Below, one piece after another: positions 15,241-22,569 of a stretch of 64,000 nucleotides of DNA. Origin of the DNA: Qipengyuania qiaonensis. GTDB lineage: Bacteria > Pseudomonadota > Alphaproteobacteria > Sphingomonadales > Sphingomonadaceae. The translations under genes were made by a program, and so were the position numbers. A model generated the notes under the pieces. It was not told the DNA's origin and ran no database searches. It worked only from the letters and a program-made list of their open reading frames with translations. The stretch's first letter is position 1. Each line of letters starts with the position of its first letter. Location: NCBI RefSeq assembly GCF_019711515.1, contig NZ_JAIGNO010000005.1:1-64000 (forward strand). The letters run 5' to 3'.

Positions 15241-16092
15241 TCAGTCACGCTCGAGCGAAACCGACGCTCCAAGCATCGCGGCGAACGATCCAAGCACCAG
15301 GAAACTGCTCATCATTTCGGCCGATTCGCCCAAGCTCAACGTCTCACTTCCCGGCCCGTATTCCCTGCCCACTCGAGTTGCATTCAGGTCGGCCTGGGTC
15401 GCGACTTCGCCGGTGAACTCGGAGCGCCAGCCTGTGCCGGTAGCGTTCTCATGCAGCACGAAACCATCGCGGTGTTGGGCATCGATGGCATAGCCATTGT
15501 TCGACATCGAAACGTTCAGGTCGCCGATTTTGTTCTGGCTGATCCCATCGACGACAATCGCATTGGAACCCTTGGTAATGACTACCTGGCTGGCCACGTA
15601 GGCGTTGGGATTGCCGCCCCATTGTTCGGTGTTGATCGTGACCTTGGTGCCGTTCTCAAGCGTGAAGGTGGTGGTGCCCCAGAAATCGAAGGCACGCTTT
15701 CCGTCGACATCGACATGCGGATCGCCCCAGATACGGGTCGTCTCGCCGGTGTCCGAATTACGGATGTAGATTTCGCTGCTGCGCTCGTCGAGCTGGAGCG
15801 TGTAGCCATCGCCCAGGTCGATTTCGGCGGTGCTTTGACCGGTGAGCTCGGCGGTCCACTGCCCTTCCGGCGTCCGACCCGGCGGAATGCAACCGGTGTC
15901 GGGCAGGCCGCAGAAGCAGAGCATCCGCATCGTCTGCGGAAACGCGCCGAAGGCAAAGGGCGATGCGCCGAGCGGGCTGAACATCGTGCCGATGATTCCG
16001 GTGGCAACCTTGCCGTGCTGGTGGGAATTCATCGCCGGAGTCAGCCCAAGACTGGCAGCGACGGTTGCACCTAGGTTGAATGAATTGATCAT
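15241..16092 (-). CDS. DUF1521/MIIA-domain protein, probable self-cleaving T3SS effector
   Basis: 283 aa from ATG 16092, which has GGAGG 8 nt upstream. Residues 115-270 carry the DUF1521 signature, with the cleavage motif GDPH at 123-126 in TTRIWGDPHVDVDGKRAFDF, then TTTFTLENGTKVTINTEQW. In rhizobial NopE1 this metal-ion-inducible autocleavage domain cuts after the Asp of GDPH when calcium is present, and NopE1 is a T3SS substrate. No Sec signal is visible. A cysteine-containing segment at about 58-68 (MLCFCGLPDTGC) and a mildly hydrophobic C-terminus (SSFLVLGSFAAMLGASV) are extra features. Position between the T3SS blocks makes it a strong effector candidate. Confidence 0.82.
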   Translation of the reverse strand: MINSFNLGATVAASLGLTPAMNSHQHGKVATGIIGTMFSPLGASPFAFGAFPQTMRMLCFCGLPDTGCIPPGRTPEGQWTAELTGQSTAEIDLGDGYTLQLDERSSEIYIRNSDTGETTRIWGDPHVDVDGKRAFDFWGTTTFTLENGTKVTINTEQWGGNPNAYVASQVVITKGSNAIVVDGISQNKIGDLNVSMSNNGYAIDAQHRDGFVLHENATGTGWRSEFTGEVATQADLNATRVGREYGPGSETLSLGESAEMMSSFLVLGSFAAMLGASVSLERD

Positions 16093-16284
16093 GTCCTGTT
16101 CCTCCAAATCGCTACTTTCCGCTCGCCAGATTGAGCGGCAGAGCGTTTCGCTTCGTCGTTAACTGACATGACAATGGCACTCTCACTGCACATGCGCGCT
16201 CGTCGAAACGGTTAAGGGGGGTGCGCAAAATGACTAGGTCGGCGCGCTTGGCAGCGGTGGGCGGTATGCGTACAACCAGAAGCC

Positions 16285-16749
16285 ATGAGCAATGATATCC
16301 GAGCAAGGCTATCGGGCGTCGGCGCCACCGGTCGTATTTCGGCAGGCAATGGCCGCGGTCAGACCCATGCAGCGCTGACATCGCTGGCCGGGCGGGTCGC
16401 CGAGCAGGTGGCGCATAGTCTTGAATTGCTTGGCGGATCAGGCGACGGCGGCTCGCGTGGGCGCAACTTCATTCAGCCGGGCGACCTATATGATGTGCGT
16501 CGCCAGTCCAACGAACTGGCGCGAGAGCTCGGTGCGGATGCAGCCCAGTCCGCCAGGCTCAACCGCGCGCTGGATCGCTTCGCAGAGGCCTGCGCCACGC
16601 TGATTGCGGCTCAGCCTGCGGCATTCTCGGTGGAGCGGGTGCGGGCGGTTGTCGAAGAGCAGGGCGCAAATGGCGCAGCCGAGAACGCCGAGAGCGCCTG
16701 TGCCGCAATCGAGCATGCCAGCCGTGCGGTCGAGGAGGCCCGGTGGTGA
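16285..16749 (+). CDS. Small T3SS-region protein of unknown function
   Basis: 154 aa, cytosolic, Ala-rich and helical. Segments include ALTSLAGRVAEQVAHSLELL, FIQPGDLYDVRRQSNELARE and ARLNRALDRFAEACATLIAA. No recognised domain. It overlaps by 7 nt the following LuxR-type gene, so the two are translationally coupled and probably act together, perhaps as an anti-activator or chaperone-type partner of the regulator (inference). It is divergent from the DUF1521 effector gene across a 192-nt intergenic region that should hold both promoters. Confidence 0.7.
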   Translation: MSNDIRARLSGVGATGRISAGNGRGQTHAALTSLAGRVAEQVAHSLELLGGSGDGGSRGRNFIQPGDLYDVRRQSNELARELGADAAQSARLNRALDRFAEACATLIAAQPAAFSVERVRAVVEEQGANGAAENAESACAAIEHASRAVEEARW

Positions 16750-17174
16750 ACGGCCGTTTAGGCGAACGCCCAGGGGGCATTGCCTCGGCGGCGCAGAGTG
16801 CGCGCCGCGCCGCTGACGGACGTCCCTCGCTGGACCGTGCCGACATCGACAGTCTCGCCAACCTGATAGCCGACCTGCGTGAACGCGAGGCCGAGCGCGG
16901 CGCGGCGCAGCGCGAGGTGCAACTGGGCGAGTTCATCGTCGAGGGCTGGCGCGTTCCCGAGGACCGGATCGAAGCGCTGCAATCGCTTTCGCGCACCGAA
17001 GTCGCGGTGATGCGGTTCCTGGGTTGGGGCCGCTCCAACGGGGATATTGCGAGCCTGCTCAACATTCACGAGAACACGGTGCGAACTCATATCAATAACG
17101 CGATCGGCAAGCTTGAGGTGGATGGCTCGCGGGGCCTCGCGTGCCTTGCCGGACTGTTATTTCACCCGGTCTGA
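16743..17174 (+). CDS. LuxR-type helix-turn-helix protein, putative T3SS regulator
   Basis: 143 aa. It has a GTG start at 16743 (or 16746), with GAGGAGG at 16732-16738. The C-terminal 60 residues are a GerE/LuxR HTH: SLSRTEVAVMRFLGWGRSNG, DIASLLNIHENTVRTHINNA, then IGKLEVDGSRGLACL. The N-terminal 80 residues are helical and charged, with neither a receiver domain nor an autoinducer-binding domain. Lone LuxR-type regulators inside T3SS clusters commonly activate the locus. Its coupling with the gene at 16285 suggests a two-protein control module (inference). Confidence 0.78.
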   Translation: MVNGRLGERPGGIASAAQSARRAADGRPSLDRADIDSLANLIADLREREAERGAAQREVQLGEFIVEGWRVPEDRIEALQSLSRTEVAVMRFLGWGRSNGDIASLLNIHENTVRTHINNAIGKLEVDGSRGLACLAGLLFHPV

Positions 17175-17343
17175 ACCCGCTTGCTATGCAGCCGGCCTAC
17201 GCATTTCGATGACCCCTGCTAGCCATTCTGCCGAGCGCGCGGCCCGACAAATTCGACCATAAACTGCGGCAGGCGACAAGGACGAGAGCTGTCTGAACCG
17301 CTTCGTGTGAAATCCGCTAGGAAGTTTTGAAAGGACACATATC

Positions 17344-17958
17344 ATGCCCATCGGTGGTCTAATTCGCGCAGCAATCAACCCGACCAATCTTGCAATGATG
17401 GCGCTTGGCGGTCCTGCCGGCTTTGCCGCGATCGCAACAAGGACCCTTGTCAGCCAGATCGGAATGAATACGATCCAGCAGCTTGGCCAAAGTCTCGGCC
17501 TGCCGCAGTCGATGATCGATATGGCCCAGGCCAGCTTTGCCGCTTCGGCCGGCATGCCGGGTCTTGCACGCCAGGAGGTCGGTCAGGCTGTTTCAGGCCT
17601 CGCCGATCAGTTCAACCTCAGCCCGATGCAGCAGGGCCAGCTTCAGCGCGCGGCGATGGACGATCTCAATAACTTCGTCTCCTCGCTTTCCGAAAGCCGG
17701 GAGATGAAAGAAGCGCGCGCCGGCGGATCACGCGGCGGCGGCGGCTGGCTGATGGCCATCGCCGAGACGCTCGGCAAGGAACTTGACCAGATGGCCGGCG
17801 ACCTCGAGACAATGGCCGGTAACCTGAGCAAGGACGATCCGAGTGAAACGGCCAGATTCGGCGCCCTCTCGCAGCAGTTCGGCATGATGTTCAACGCCAC
17901 CAGCACCGCGATCAAGGCCATCGGCGAAGCGATGAGCAATATGGCTCGCAAGCAGTAA
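17344..17958 (+). CDS. Helical protein, probable T3SS-secreted filament/translocator-type substrate
   Basis: 204 aa, with no Sec signal. It starts MPIGGLIRAAINPTNLAMMA and is rich in Met, Gln, Ala and Gly, with a Gly-rich linker near residue 128-136. The C-terminus is an amphipathic helix, FGMMFNATSTAIKAIGEAMS then NMARKQ. That ending resembles the last residues of the needle-like protein at 26221-26517 (SKALETMARKN) and the general helical-hairpin style of T3SS filament, needle and translocator proteins. AAAGGA precedes the ATG. It is followed by a strong terminator, so it is highly or separately expressed. Function assigned by context only. Confidence 0.6.
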   Translation: MPIGGLIRAAINPTNLAMMALGGPAGFAAIATRTLVSQIGMNTIQQLGQSLGLPQSMIDMAQASFAASAGMPGLARQEVGQAVSGLADQFNLSPMQQGQLQRAAMDDLNNFVSSLSESREMKEARAGGSRGGGGWLMAIAETLGKELDQMAGDLETMAGNLSKDDPSETARFGALSQQFGMMFNATSTAIKAIGEAMSNMARKQ

Positions 17959-17978
17959 GACGAACCGACACGAAAATG

Positions 17979-18008
17979 GGGCCGCGCGTTGCTTCGCGCG
18001 GCCCTTTT
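17979..18008 (+). terminator. Rho-independent terminator
   Basis: GGGCCGCGCG (17979-17988) and CGCGCGGCCC (17995-18004) form a perfect 10-bp GC stem with loop TTGCTT, followed by TTTT. It lies 21 nt after the stop of the gene ending at 17958. Confidence 0.85.
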
Positions 18009-18125
18009 CATGGGACTGACAATTTCACCCGCTAAAAGTTAAGCGGTTAAGAAAACGAGACAATTCGGTCAGGCCGCTGTCGGAATGACCGGGTGTGTCG
18101 GTCCGGGGGTAACAAGGAGTAGATG

Positions 18126-18869
18126 ATGAAGTATGTGATGTCCTTCGCGCTGGTCGTGGCTATCGCTATGATTGCCATGTTCGCCTTTCCTCCAGCGCCC
18201 GCCAAGGCGGTCGTTCCGGTGTTCGATATGGGAATGCTGACCAATACCGTTTCGCAGGACCACAACGTCAAATCCGAACAGCGGCGTGCCGGTGGGGCGT
18301 CGAAATTGCTATTGAGTCCCGATCCCGCCGTTTCGGCCCCGCGACTGCCGGAAACAGTCCTGCGCTACGATCCATCGGTAGATCAACGCACGGCCAATTT
18401 TGCCTCATTTGTCAAGCGGACCCGACGCACAGATCCGCAAGCCGCGGCCGACCTTGAACAAAACGTAAGCCCCAAGATCATTCAGCAGATCGACCAAAGC
18501 ATTCAGCCATACGGTCTTTCCGCTTACAACCTCGCCGATGCCTATGCGGTGTGGTGGGTCACGGCCTGGGACGCGGTGTTCGACCCTACCAATCAGGCGA
18601 CCCGCAGCCAGATGCAGGCCGTCAGGCGTCAGGCTGCGAACGCCATTCTTGTGATCCCCGAATTCGGCAATCTGACAAATGCACAGAAGCAGGAACTGGC
18701 GGAAGCCTATCTGCTGCACGCCTCGATCATCATGACCTATATCGACTACGCGCAAGCCAACCCTGAAAAGCAGGGCGAGGTCGCCTCGAACATCAAGCAG
18801 GGTGCGCTCAAATCGGGCATGGACCTTGACGGGATGGTTCTCACCGAAGGAGGGTTCCAGCCGCGTTGA
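18126..18869 (+). CDS. Sec-exported paralogue 1 of a four-gene tandem array
   Basis: 247 aa. ATG 18126 has AAGGAG 6 nt upstream, the same arrangement as in paralogues 3 and 4. Signal peptide MKYVMSFALVVAIAMIAMFA with a likely cut after PAKA at about residue 29. The mature part begins VVPVFDMGMLTNTVSQDHNV and contains family blocks: NFASFVKRTRR, AYNLADAYAVWWVTAWDAVF, and LTNAQKQELAEAYLLHASII. It vaguely recalls exported proteins annotated as DUF6683, but I cannot confirm that. It is not a known T3SS component; its location inside the cluster suggests a periplasmic or surface accessory role (inference). Confidence 0.8.
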   Translation: MKYVMSFALVVAIAMIAMFAFPPAPAKAVVPVFDMGMLTNTVSQDHNVKSEQRRAGGASKLLLSPDPAVSAPRLPETVLRYDPSVDQRTANFASFVKRTRRTDPQAAADLEQNVSPKIIQQIDQSIQPYGLSAYNLADAYAVWWVTAWDAVFDPTNQATRSQMQAVRRQAANAILVIPEFGNLTNAQKQELAEAYLLHASIIMTYIDYAQANPEKQGEVASNIKQGALKSGMDLDGMVLTEGGFQPR

Positions 18870-18895
18870 TGCTCGCAAACCAAGGAATGCGACAC

Positions 18896-19672
18896 ATGAA
18901 GGGTGCATTCATTTGCGCGATTTTGCTGTGGTTATCAGGGGGGCCATCGCTCGCCCACGCGCAATCGAGCATTGCGGTATCCCAGACGCTCGGCGTCATG
19001 GGGCCGGTCGTAACCGACATGTGCACCGGCGGGCGATGCGGCCCAACGCAGCGCGAAGGCACTGCGCCACCCGCATCCGACGGACGGGGCTTTGGCGAGC
19101 TGATTACCAATTCGGTGCGGAACAGCGCGGTGCGCGCAACCGAGCCCCTGGTCGAAAAACTTGGCTTTGCAGTGTCGCAGCAGCGACGCACCGAAAATGT
19201 CGAGACCTTTATCGCGCGGACCCCGGGGCAGAACCGCGAAGGTGCTGACATGCTTCGCGGGCTGCATTCGAGCGGCCAGCTGTTCGGCATGATCGAAGAG
19301 GGTCTCAGCATCCAGGGGTTGTCGACCGATAATCTCGCCGACGCGGTGGCGATATGGATGATGTATGCTTGGAGCGCGACCAACGGCGAAACGCCGGACT
19401 ATGACAGTAATCAGTCTCGCGCTGTCAGGAAGCAGGCCGCAGCAGCTCTTCTGGGCGCACCGGGCATAGCCGGGATGACTGCAGCGCAAAAGCAAGAGAT
19501 GGCCGATGCCTTCCTGATCCAGACTTTCTTGGTTTCGCAATTCATCTTCGCGGCCGAAGCCAATCGCGAACAGTGGCCGCAGGTACAGAACATGGTCAGC
19601 CAAGGAGCGCGGGCAAGCGGCTTTGACATGTCGGCAATGCGGTTGACCAAGGAGGGATTTCGACCGCGCTAG
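18896..19672 (+). CDS. Sec-exported paralogue 2, the diverged member
   Basis: About 258 aa from the ATG at 18896 (AAGGA about 9 nt upstream); in-frame starts exist at 18866 and 18887. The signal peptide is different from the others (GAFICAILLWLSGGPSLAHA, cut near AHA-QSS). The mature part keeps the family core: LSTDNLADAVAIWMMYAWSA, then MTAAQKQEMADAFLIQTFLV and the closing LTKEGFRPR. It also has a Cys pair in MCTGGRCGP near residue 42 that the other copies lack, which could form a disulfide. It is 26 nt after paralogue 1 and probably co-transcribed. Confidence 0.75.
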   Translation: MKGAFICAILLWLSGGPSLAHAQSSIAVSQTLGVMGPVVTDMCTGGRCGPTQREGTAPPASDGRGFGELITNSVRNSAVRATEPLVEKLGFAVSQQRRTENVETFIARTPGQNREGADMLRGLHSSGQLFGMIEEGLSIQGLSTDNLADAVAIWMMYAWSATNGETPDYDSNQSRAVRKQAAAALLGAPGIAGMTAAQKQEMADAFLIQTFLVSQFIFAAEANREQWPQVQNMVSQGARASGFDMSAMRLTKEGFRPR

Positions 19673-19819
19673 GTTGGCTGCGTGCTGAGCACGCGGCCGA
19701 CCCCCGCAGCCTTTTCCATCTGTGCGACAGGACTCTTTCTTAAAAACAAAGAGTTTGGCGCATCAGGAAGTCCGATCCGGGCTCGGACGATGTCTGATGA
19801 CGGCACAAAGGAGTTGACG

Positions 19820-20566
19820 ATGAAATATGTTTTTTCGTTCATGCTGGTTGTGGCGATTGCGCTGACCGCGATGTTTGTTTTCCCCGCCGCGCCCGCGAAG
19901 GCCGTCGTTCCGGTGTTCGACATGGGCCTGCTCACCAACACGGTGTCGCAGGATCACAATGTGAAATCCGAGCAGCGCCGGGCCGCCGCGGGCTCACCCA
20001 CGCTTCTGAGTCCCGATCCGGCGTCATCGGCACCGCAACTCTCGCCCTCGGTGCTGCGCTATCGGCCTTCCATCGAGGAACGTCGCGATAACCTCGCCTC
20101 TTTCGTTGAGAAGACCCGCCGCGTAGACCCCGCCAGCGCCGAGATCATGGAGCGGGATTTCGCAACCAAGGACATCATCGGCAACATGGAGCGCGCCATA
20201 GCGCCTTACGGCTTCGAGATCACCAACGTATCTCATGCCTATGCGTATTGGTGGATAACCGCCTGGAGCGCTGTTTCCGATCCCACTGTTGATTTCAGCG
20301 ATACCCAAGTCGATGCGGTCAAGCGCCAGTCTGCAGATGCCATGCTTGCCATTCCGCAGTTTGGCGAATTGTCCAATGCTCAAAAACAGGAACTGGCCGA
20401 GGTTTATCTCGTGCAAGCGGCGCAGATTGCTGCGACCGTCGCGCATCATCAAGGCGATCCCGTGCAGACACGGGCTGTCGCGGAGGCAATCAAGGAAGGG
20501 GCTTCGAAGTCGGGCATGGACCTCGACAAGATGGTCCTGACCGAAAGCGGTTTCGAACTGCGCTGA
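19820..20566 (+). CDS. Sec-exported paralogue 3
   Basis: 248 aa. ATG 19820 with AAGGAG 6 nt upstream; the frame continues upstream without support. The signal peptide MKYVFSFMLVVAIALTAMFV leads into the conserved PAKAVVPVFDMGLLTNTVSQ. Core blocks are NLASFVEKTRRVDPASAEIM, ITNVSHAYAYWWITAWSAVS, LSNAQKQELAEVYLVQAAQI and the end MVLTESGFELR. It is very similar to paralogues 1 and 4 over its whole length. A 147-nt gap before it includes a weak AT-rich hairpin (CTCTTT...AAAGAG, about 19734-19754). Confidence 0.8.
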   Translation: MKYVFSFMLVVAIALTAMFVFPAAPAKAVVPVFDMGLLTNTVSQDHNVKSEQRRAAAGSPTLLSPDPASSAPQLSPSVLRYRPSIEERRDNLASFVEKTRRVDPASAEIMERDFATKDIIGNMERAIAPYGFEITNVSHAYAYWWITAWSAVSDPTVDFSDTQVDAVKRQSADAMLAIPQFGELSNAQKQELAEVYLVQAAQIAATVAHHQGDPVQTRAVAEAIKEGASKSGMDLDKMVLTESGFELR

Positions 20567-20620
20567 TATCCGCGCATGTCGGGAGTTGGCGAGTTCATGT
20601 GAAATACGGTCCAGAGCGCC

Positions 20621-20700
20621 ATCGCGCCTAGCGGCCCGGCAACGCCCGAGACGCTCACCGTAAAGGCCGAGTGCGCGCTTGTCCAAAGCCCGGTCAGCGG
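20621..20700 (-). pseudogene. Duplicated fragment of sctP between paralogues 3 and 4
   Basis: On the minus strand this 80-nt piece encodes PLTGLWTSAHSAFTVSVSG followed by VAGPLGAM. It aligns with PLAGLQSGAHSTFTVSVSG followed by TAGPLSAQ of SctP (DNA 21638-21718): 19 of 27 residues are identical, in the same orientation relative to the exported-protein gene. It ends next to the SD of paralogue 4. It is best read as a relic of a tandem duplication that carried an exported-protein gene together with the adjoining part of sctP. Confidence 0.72.
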
Positions 20701-20719
20701 GGCATCAAGGAGTAGATTG

Positions 20720-21463
20720 ATGAAGTACGTTTCGTCCTTTGCGTTGACGGTTGTGATTGCGCTGACCGCGATGTTCGCCTTTCCCCCGACACCCGCCAAG
20801 GCTGTCGTGCCGGTATTCGACATGGGTATGCTGACGAATACGGTTTCGCAGGACCACAATGTCAAATCCGTGCAACGGCGTGCCGAGGCTCCGATGCTGC
20901 GCTTTTTGACTGCGCCAACGGCCGCTGCGCCGGTCCTCTCGGCATCGGTACTCAGCTATAATCCTTCGGTGGAACTACGCCGCGCCAACTTCGCCGCTTT
21001 CGTCGAGCGAACCCGCCGCGTTGACCCGCAAGCCGCAGCGGACTTAGCGGCCAACGTCAAGCCTGAGATAATTCCGCAGATGCACGAAACTTTGAAGCAG
21101 TATGGAGCATCGGCATACAATCTGGCTGACGCCTATGCGGTGTGGTGGATCACAGCCTGGGGCGTGGTTAACTTCGATCCAACTGCGGAAGCGACGGCGG
21201 CTCAGATACTAGCGGTGTCGCGTCAGTCCGCAAACGCCATGCTGGCCATTCCCGAGTTTGGCAATCTGAGCAATGCGCAGAAACAGGAATTGGCGGAAGC
21301 CTACCTGCTCTACACTTCTATCAATTTGACCTATCTTGATTACGTGAAGGCAAACCCTTCGAAGCAAAGCGAGGTGGCCGACGCGATCAAGCAGGGGGCT
21401 CTCAAGTCAGGCATGGACCTTGACCAGATGGTCTTGACCGAAAGTGGGTTTGAGCCTCGCTAA
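20720..21463 (+). CDS. Sec-exported paralogue 4
   Basis: 247 aa. ATG 20720 with AAGGAG 6 nt upstream; a TTG 3 nt earlier is less likely. Signal peptide MKYVSSFALTVVIALTAMFA, then PTPAKAVVPVFDMGMLTNTV, identical in layout to paralogues 1 and 3. Core blocks are NFAAFVERTRRVDPQAAADL, AYNLADAYAVWWITAWGVVN, LSNAQKQELAEAYLLYTSIN and the end MVLTESGFEPR. Its stop is 3 nt from the stop of the convergent sctP gene, so this copy sits directly on the T3SS operon end. Confidence 0.8.
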   Translation: MKYVSSFALTVVIALTAMFAFPPTPAKAVVPVFDMGMLTNTVSQDHNVKSVQRRAEAPMLRFLTAPTAAAPVLSASVLSYNPSVELRRANFAAFVERTRRVDPQAAADLAANVKPEIIPQMHETLKQYGASAYNLADAYAVWWITAWGVVNFDPTAEATAAQILAVSRQSANAMLAIPEFGNLSNAQKQELAEAYLLYTSINLTYLDYVKANPSKQSEVADAIKQGALKSGMDLDQMVLTESGFEPR

Positions 21464-21466
21464 GCT

Positions 21467-22138
21467 TCAGCGCTGTTCCTGATGTGCAACGGTTTCTTCG
21501 AGTCGCACAAGGTTGTCGGCGAAACCCTTGTTCGTCAGGTGCCGCCTGAGGTCACGGGCGAGCGCTTCCTTGTGCGGCGCGCTCAGCCCCGGTAGAGCGA
21601 GCGCCACTGTGAGCCTCCCGTCTGCGCCCATCTGTACCTGCGCCGAAAGCGGACCCGCTGTGCCTGAGACGCTTACCGTAAAGGTTGAGTGCGCACCCGA
21701 TTGAAGTCCGGCCAGCGGAGTTTCGAGCGCTGCGGCGAGGCGTTGCAAGGTGCCGGCATCGACGCTCCCGGCAAACGCCGCGCTCCCGGTTTGGGGACCT
21801 TGCGTCTGGACAAGCGCTCTGTCGCCCTGGGCCGAGAAGCCCGAGACTGCCACTATACCCGAATCCTTGGTCGCCTCTTTTGGAGCAGGCGATCTCTGCA
21901 TGGCATCGCGCATGCCCGCCTGCGCATTTTCCGGCTCGCGGGTTTCGCCGCTCTCCCGGCTTGCATCGCGCTCGCTGCCGAATTTGCGCGAAGCCGAATT
22001 GAGCGCCTGACCGAAACGCTCCGCGCTTCCCGCATTGCTCGCGGTCCGGGGATCGCGCTGAGGCGTAGCATGCCGCGACTCCACTTGCGGCGGTCGCGCG
22101 CTTTCGGTGCCTTGAATCATGGCTTTGTCTGACCGCAT
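21467..22138 (-). CDS. sctP: T3SS needle-length/substrate-switch protein SctP (YscP/HrpP-like)
   Basis: About 223 aa from ATG 22138 (AGGA 6 nt upstream); an ATG at 22120 that overlaps the sctO stop as ATGA is the alternative. The N-terminal two thirds are polar, rich in Pro, Gln, Ser and Arg and of low complexity, typical of molecular rulers. The C-terminal part has the substrate-switch-like domain, FTVSVSGTAGPLSAQVQMGA, then LTVALALPGLSAPHKEALAR. It is the last gene of the first T3SS operon, the usual place after sctO. Family identity is based on position and domain style. An internal fragment is duplicated at 20621-20700. Confidence 0.72.
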   Translation of the reverse strand: MRSDKAMIQGTESARPPQVESRHATPQRDPRTASNAGSAERFGQALNSASRKFGSERDASRESGETREPENAQAGMRDAMQRSPAPKEATKDSGIVAVSGFSAQGDRALVQTQGPQTGSAAFAGSVDAGTLQRLAAALETPLAGLQSGAHSTFTVSVSGTAGPLSAQVQMGADGRLTVALALPGLSAPHKEALARDLRRHLTNKGFADNLVRLEETVAHQEQR

Positions 22139-22569
22139 TGGCTGTCCTGTCGTTCTTCCGCAGCGGCTTCTTCCTCGCTGCGCACCGCCGCAATCCGCGC
22201 CTGCGTGAGCCACGACCGAACAGCGCCAAGCCGGGCATCATCGCGCAGTATTGCTTTCGCCTCGGCGGCTTTGCGCGCGGCCAGTTCGGATTCTTCGGCT
22301 CTGCGCGCCTCCGCCTCTTGCTCACTCTTGTTCGCGAGCTGCGCCTGATGCGCTCTGGCGATCCAGGCCTGCTCGCTGCCCGGTTTTTCGTAGCATTGCC
22401 GGATCAGCGCGCGTTCCATCCTCGCTTCGGCTTCCGAACGCTCTTCGGCGGATTCACGCAGCATCATCGCCTCGCCGAGCGAACGGCGGGTACGCGCGAG
22501 GCGCATTTCGTCTGCCTGACGGCGCATCATGCCGACCCGCTCGAGGCGCTTGAGATCATGTTCAGCCAT
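22117..22569 (-). CDS. sctO: T3SS stalk protein SctO (YscO/FliJ-like)
   Basis: 150 aa. Almost entirely alpha-helical and charged, with coiled-coil segments (DLKRLERVGMMRRQADEMRL; RRSLGEAMMLRESAEERSEA; RAEESELAARKAAEAKAILR), as expected for the FliJ-like stalk that links the ATPase hexamer to SctV. ATG 22569 overlaps the sctN stop by 8 nt. A longer frame upstream runs inside sctN and is not used. The call rests on length, coiled coil and location between sctN and sctP. Confidence 0.8.
   Translation of the reverse strand: MAEHDLKRLERVGMMRRQADEMRLARTRRSLGEAMMLRESAEERSEAEARMERALIRQCYEKPGSEQAWIARAHQAQLANKSEQEAEARRAEESELAARKAAEAKAILRDDARLGAVRSWLTQARIAAVRSEEEAAAEERQDSQCGQTKP

Noticed and set aside
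19734..19754. AT-rich hairpin CTCTTT...AAAGAG as a terminator
   Set aside because: Only a 6-bp AU-rich stem with no run of T; too weak to call.
20449..20865. 138-aa minus-strand frame containing the SctP-like segment
   Set aside because: Only the central piece resembles SctP; the flanks are antisense to paralogues 3 and 4, so it is a relic and not a gene.
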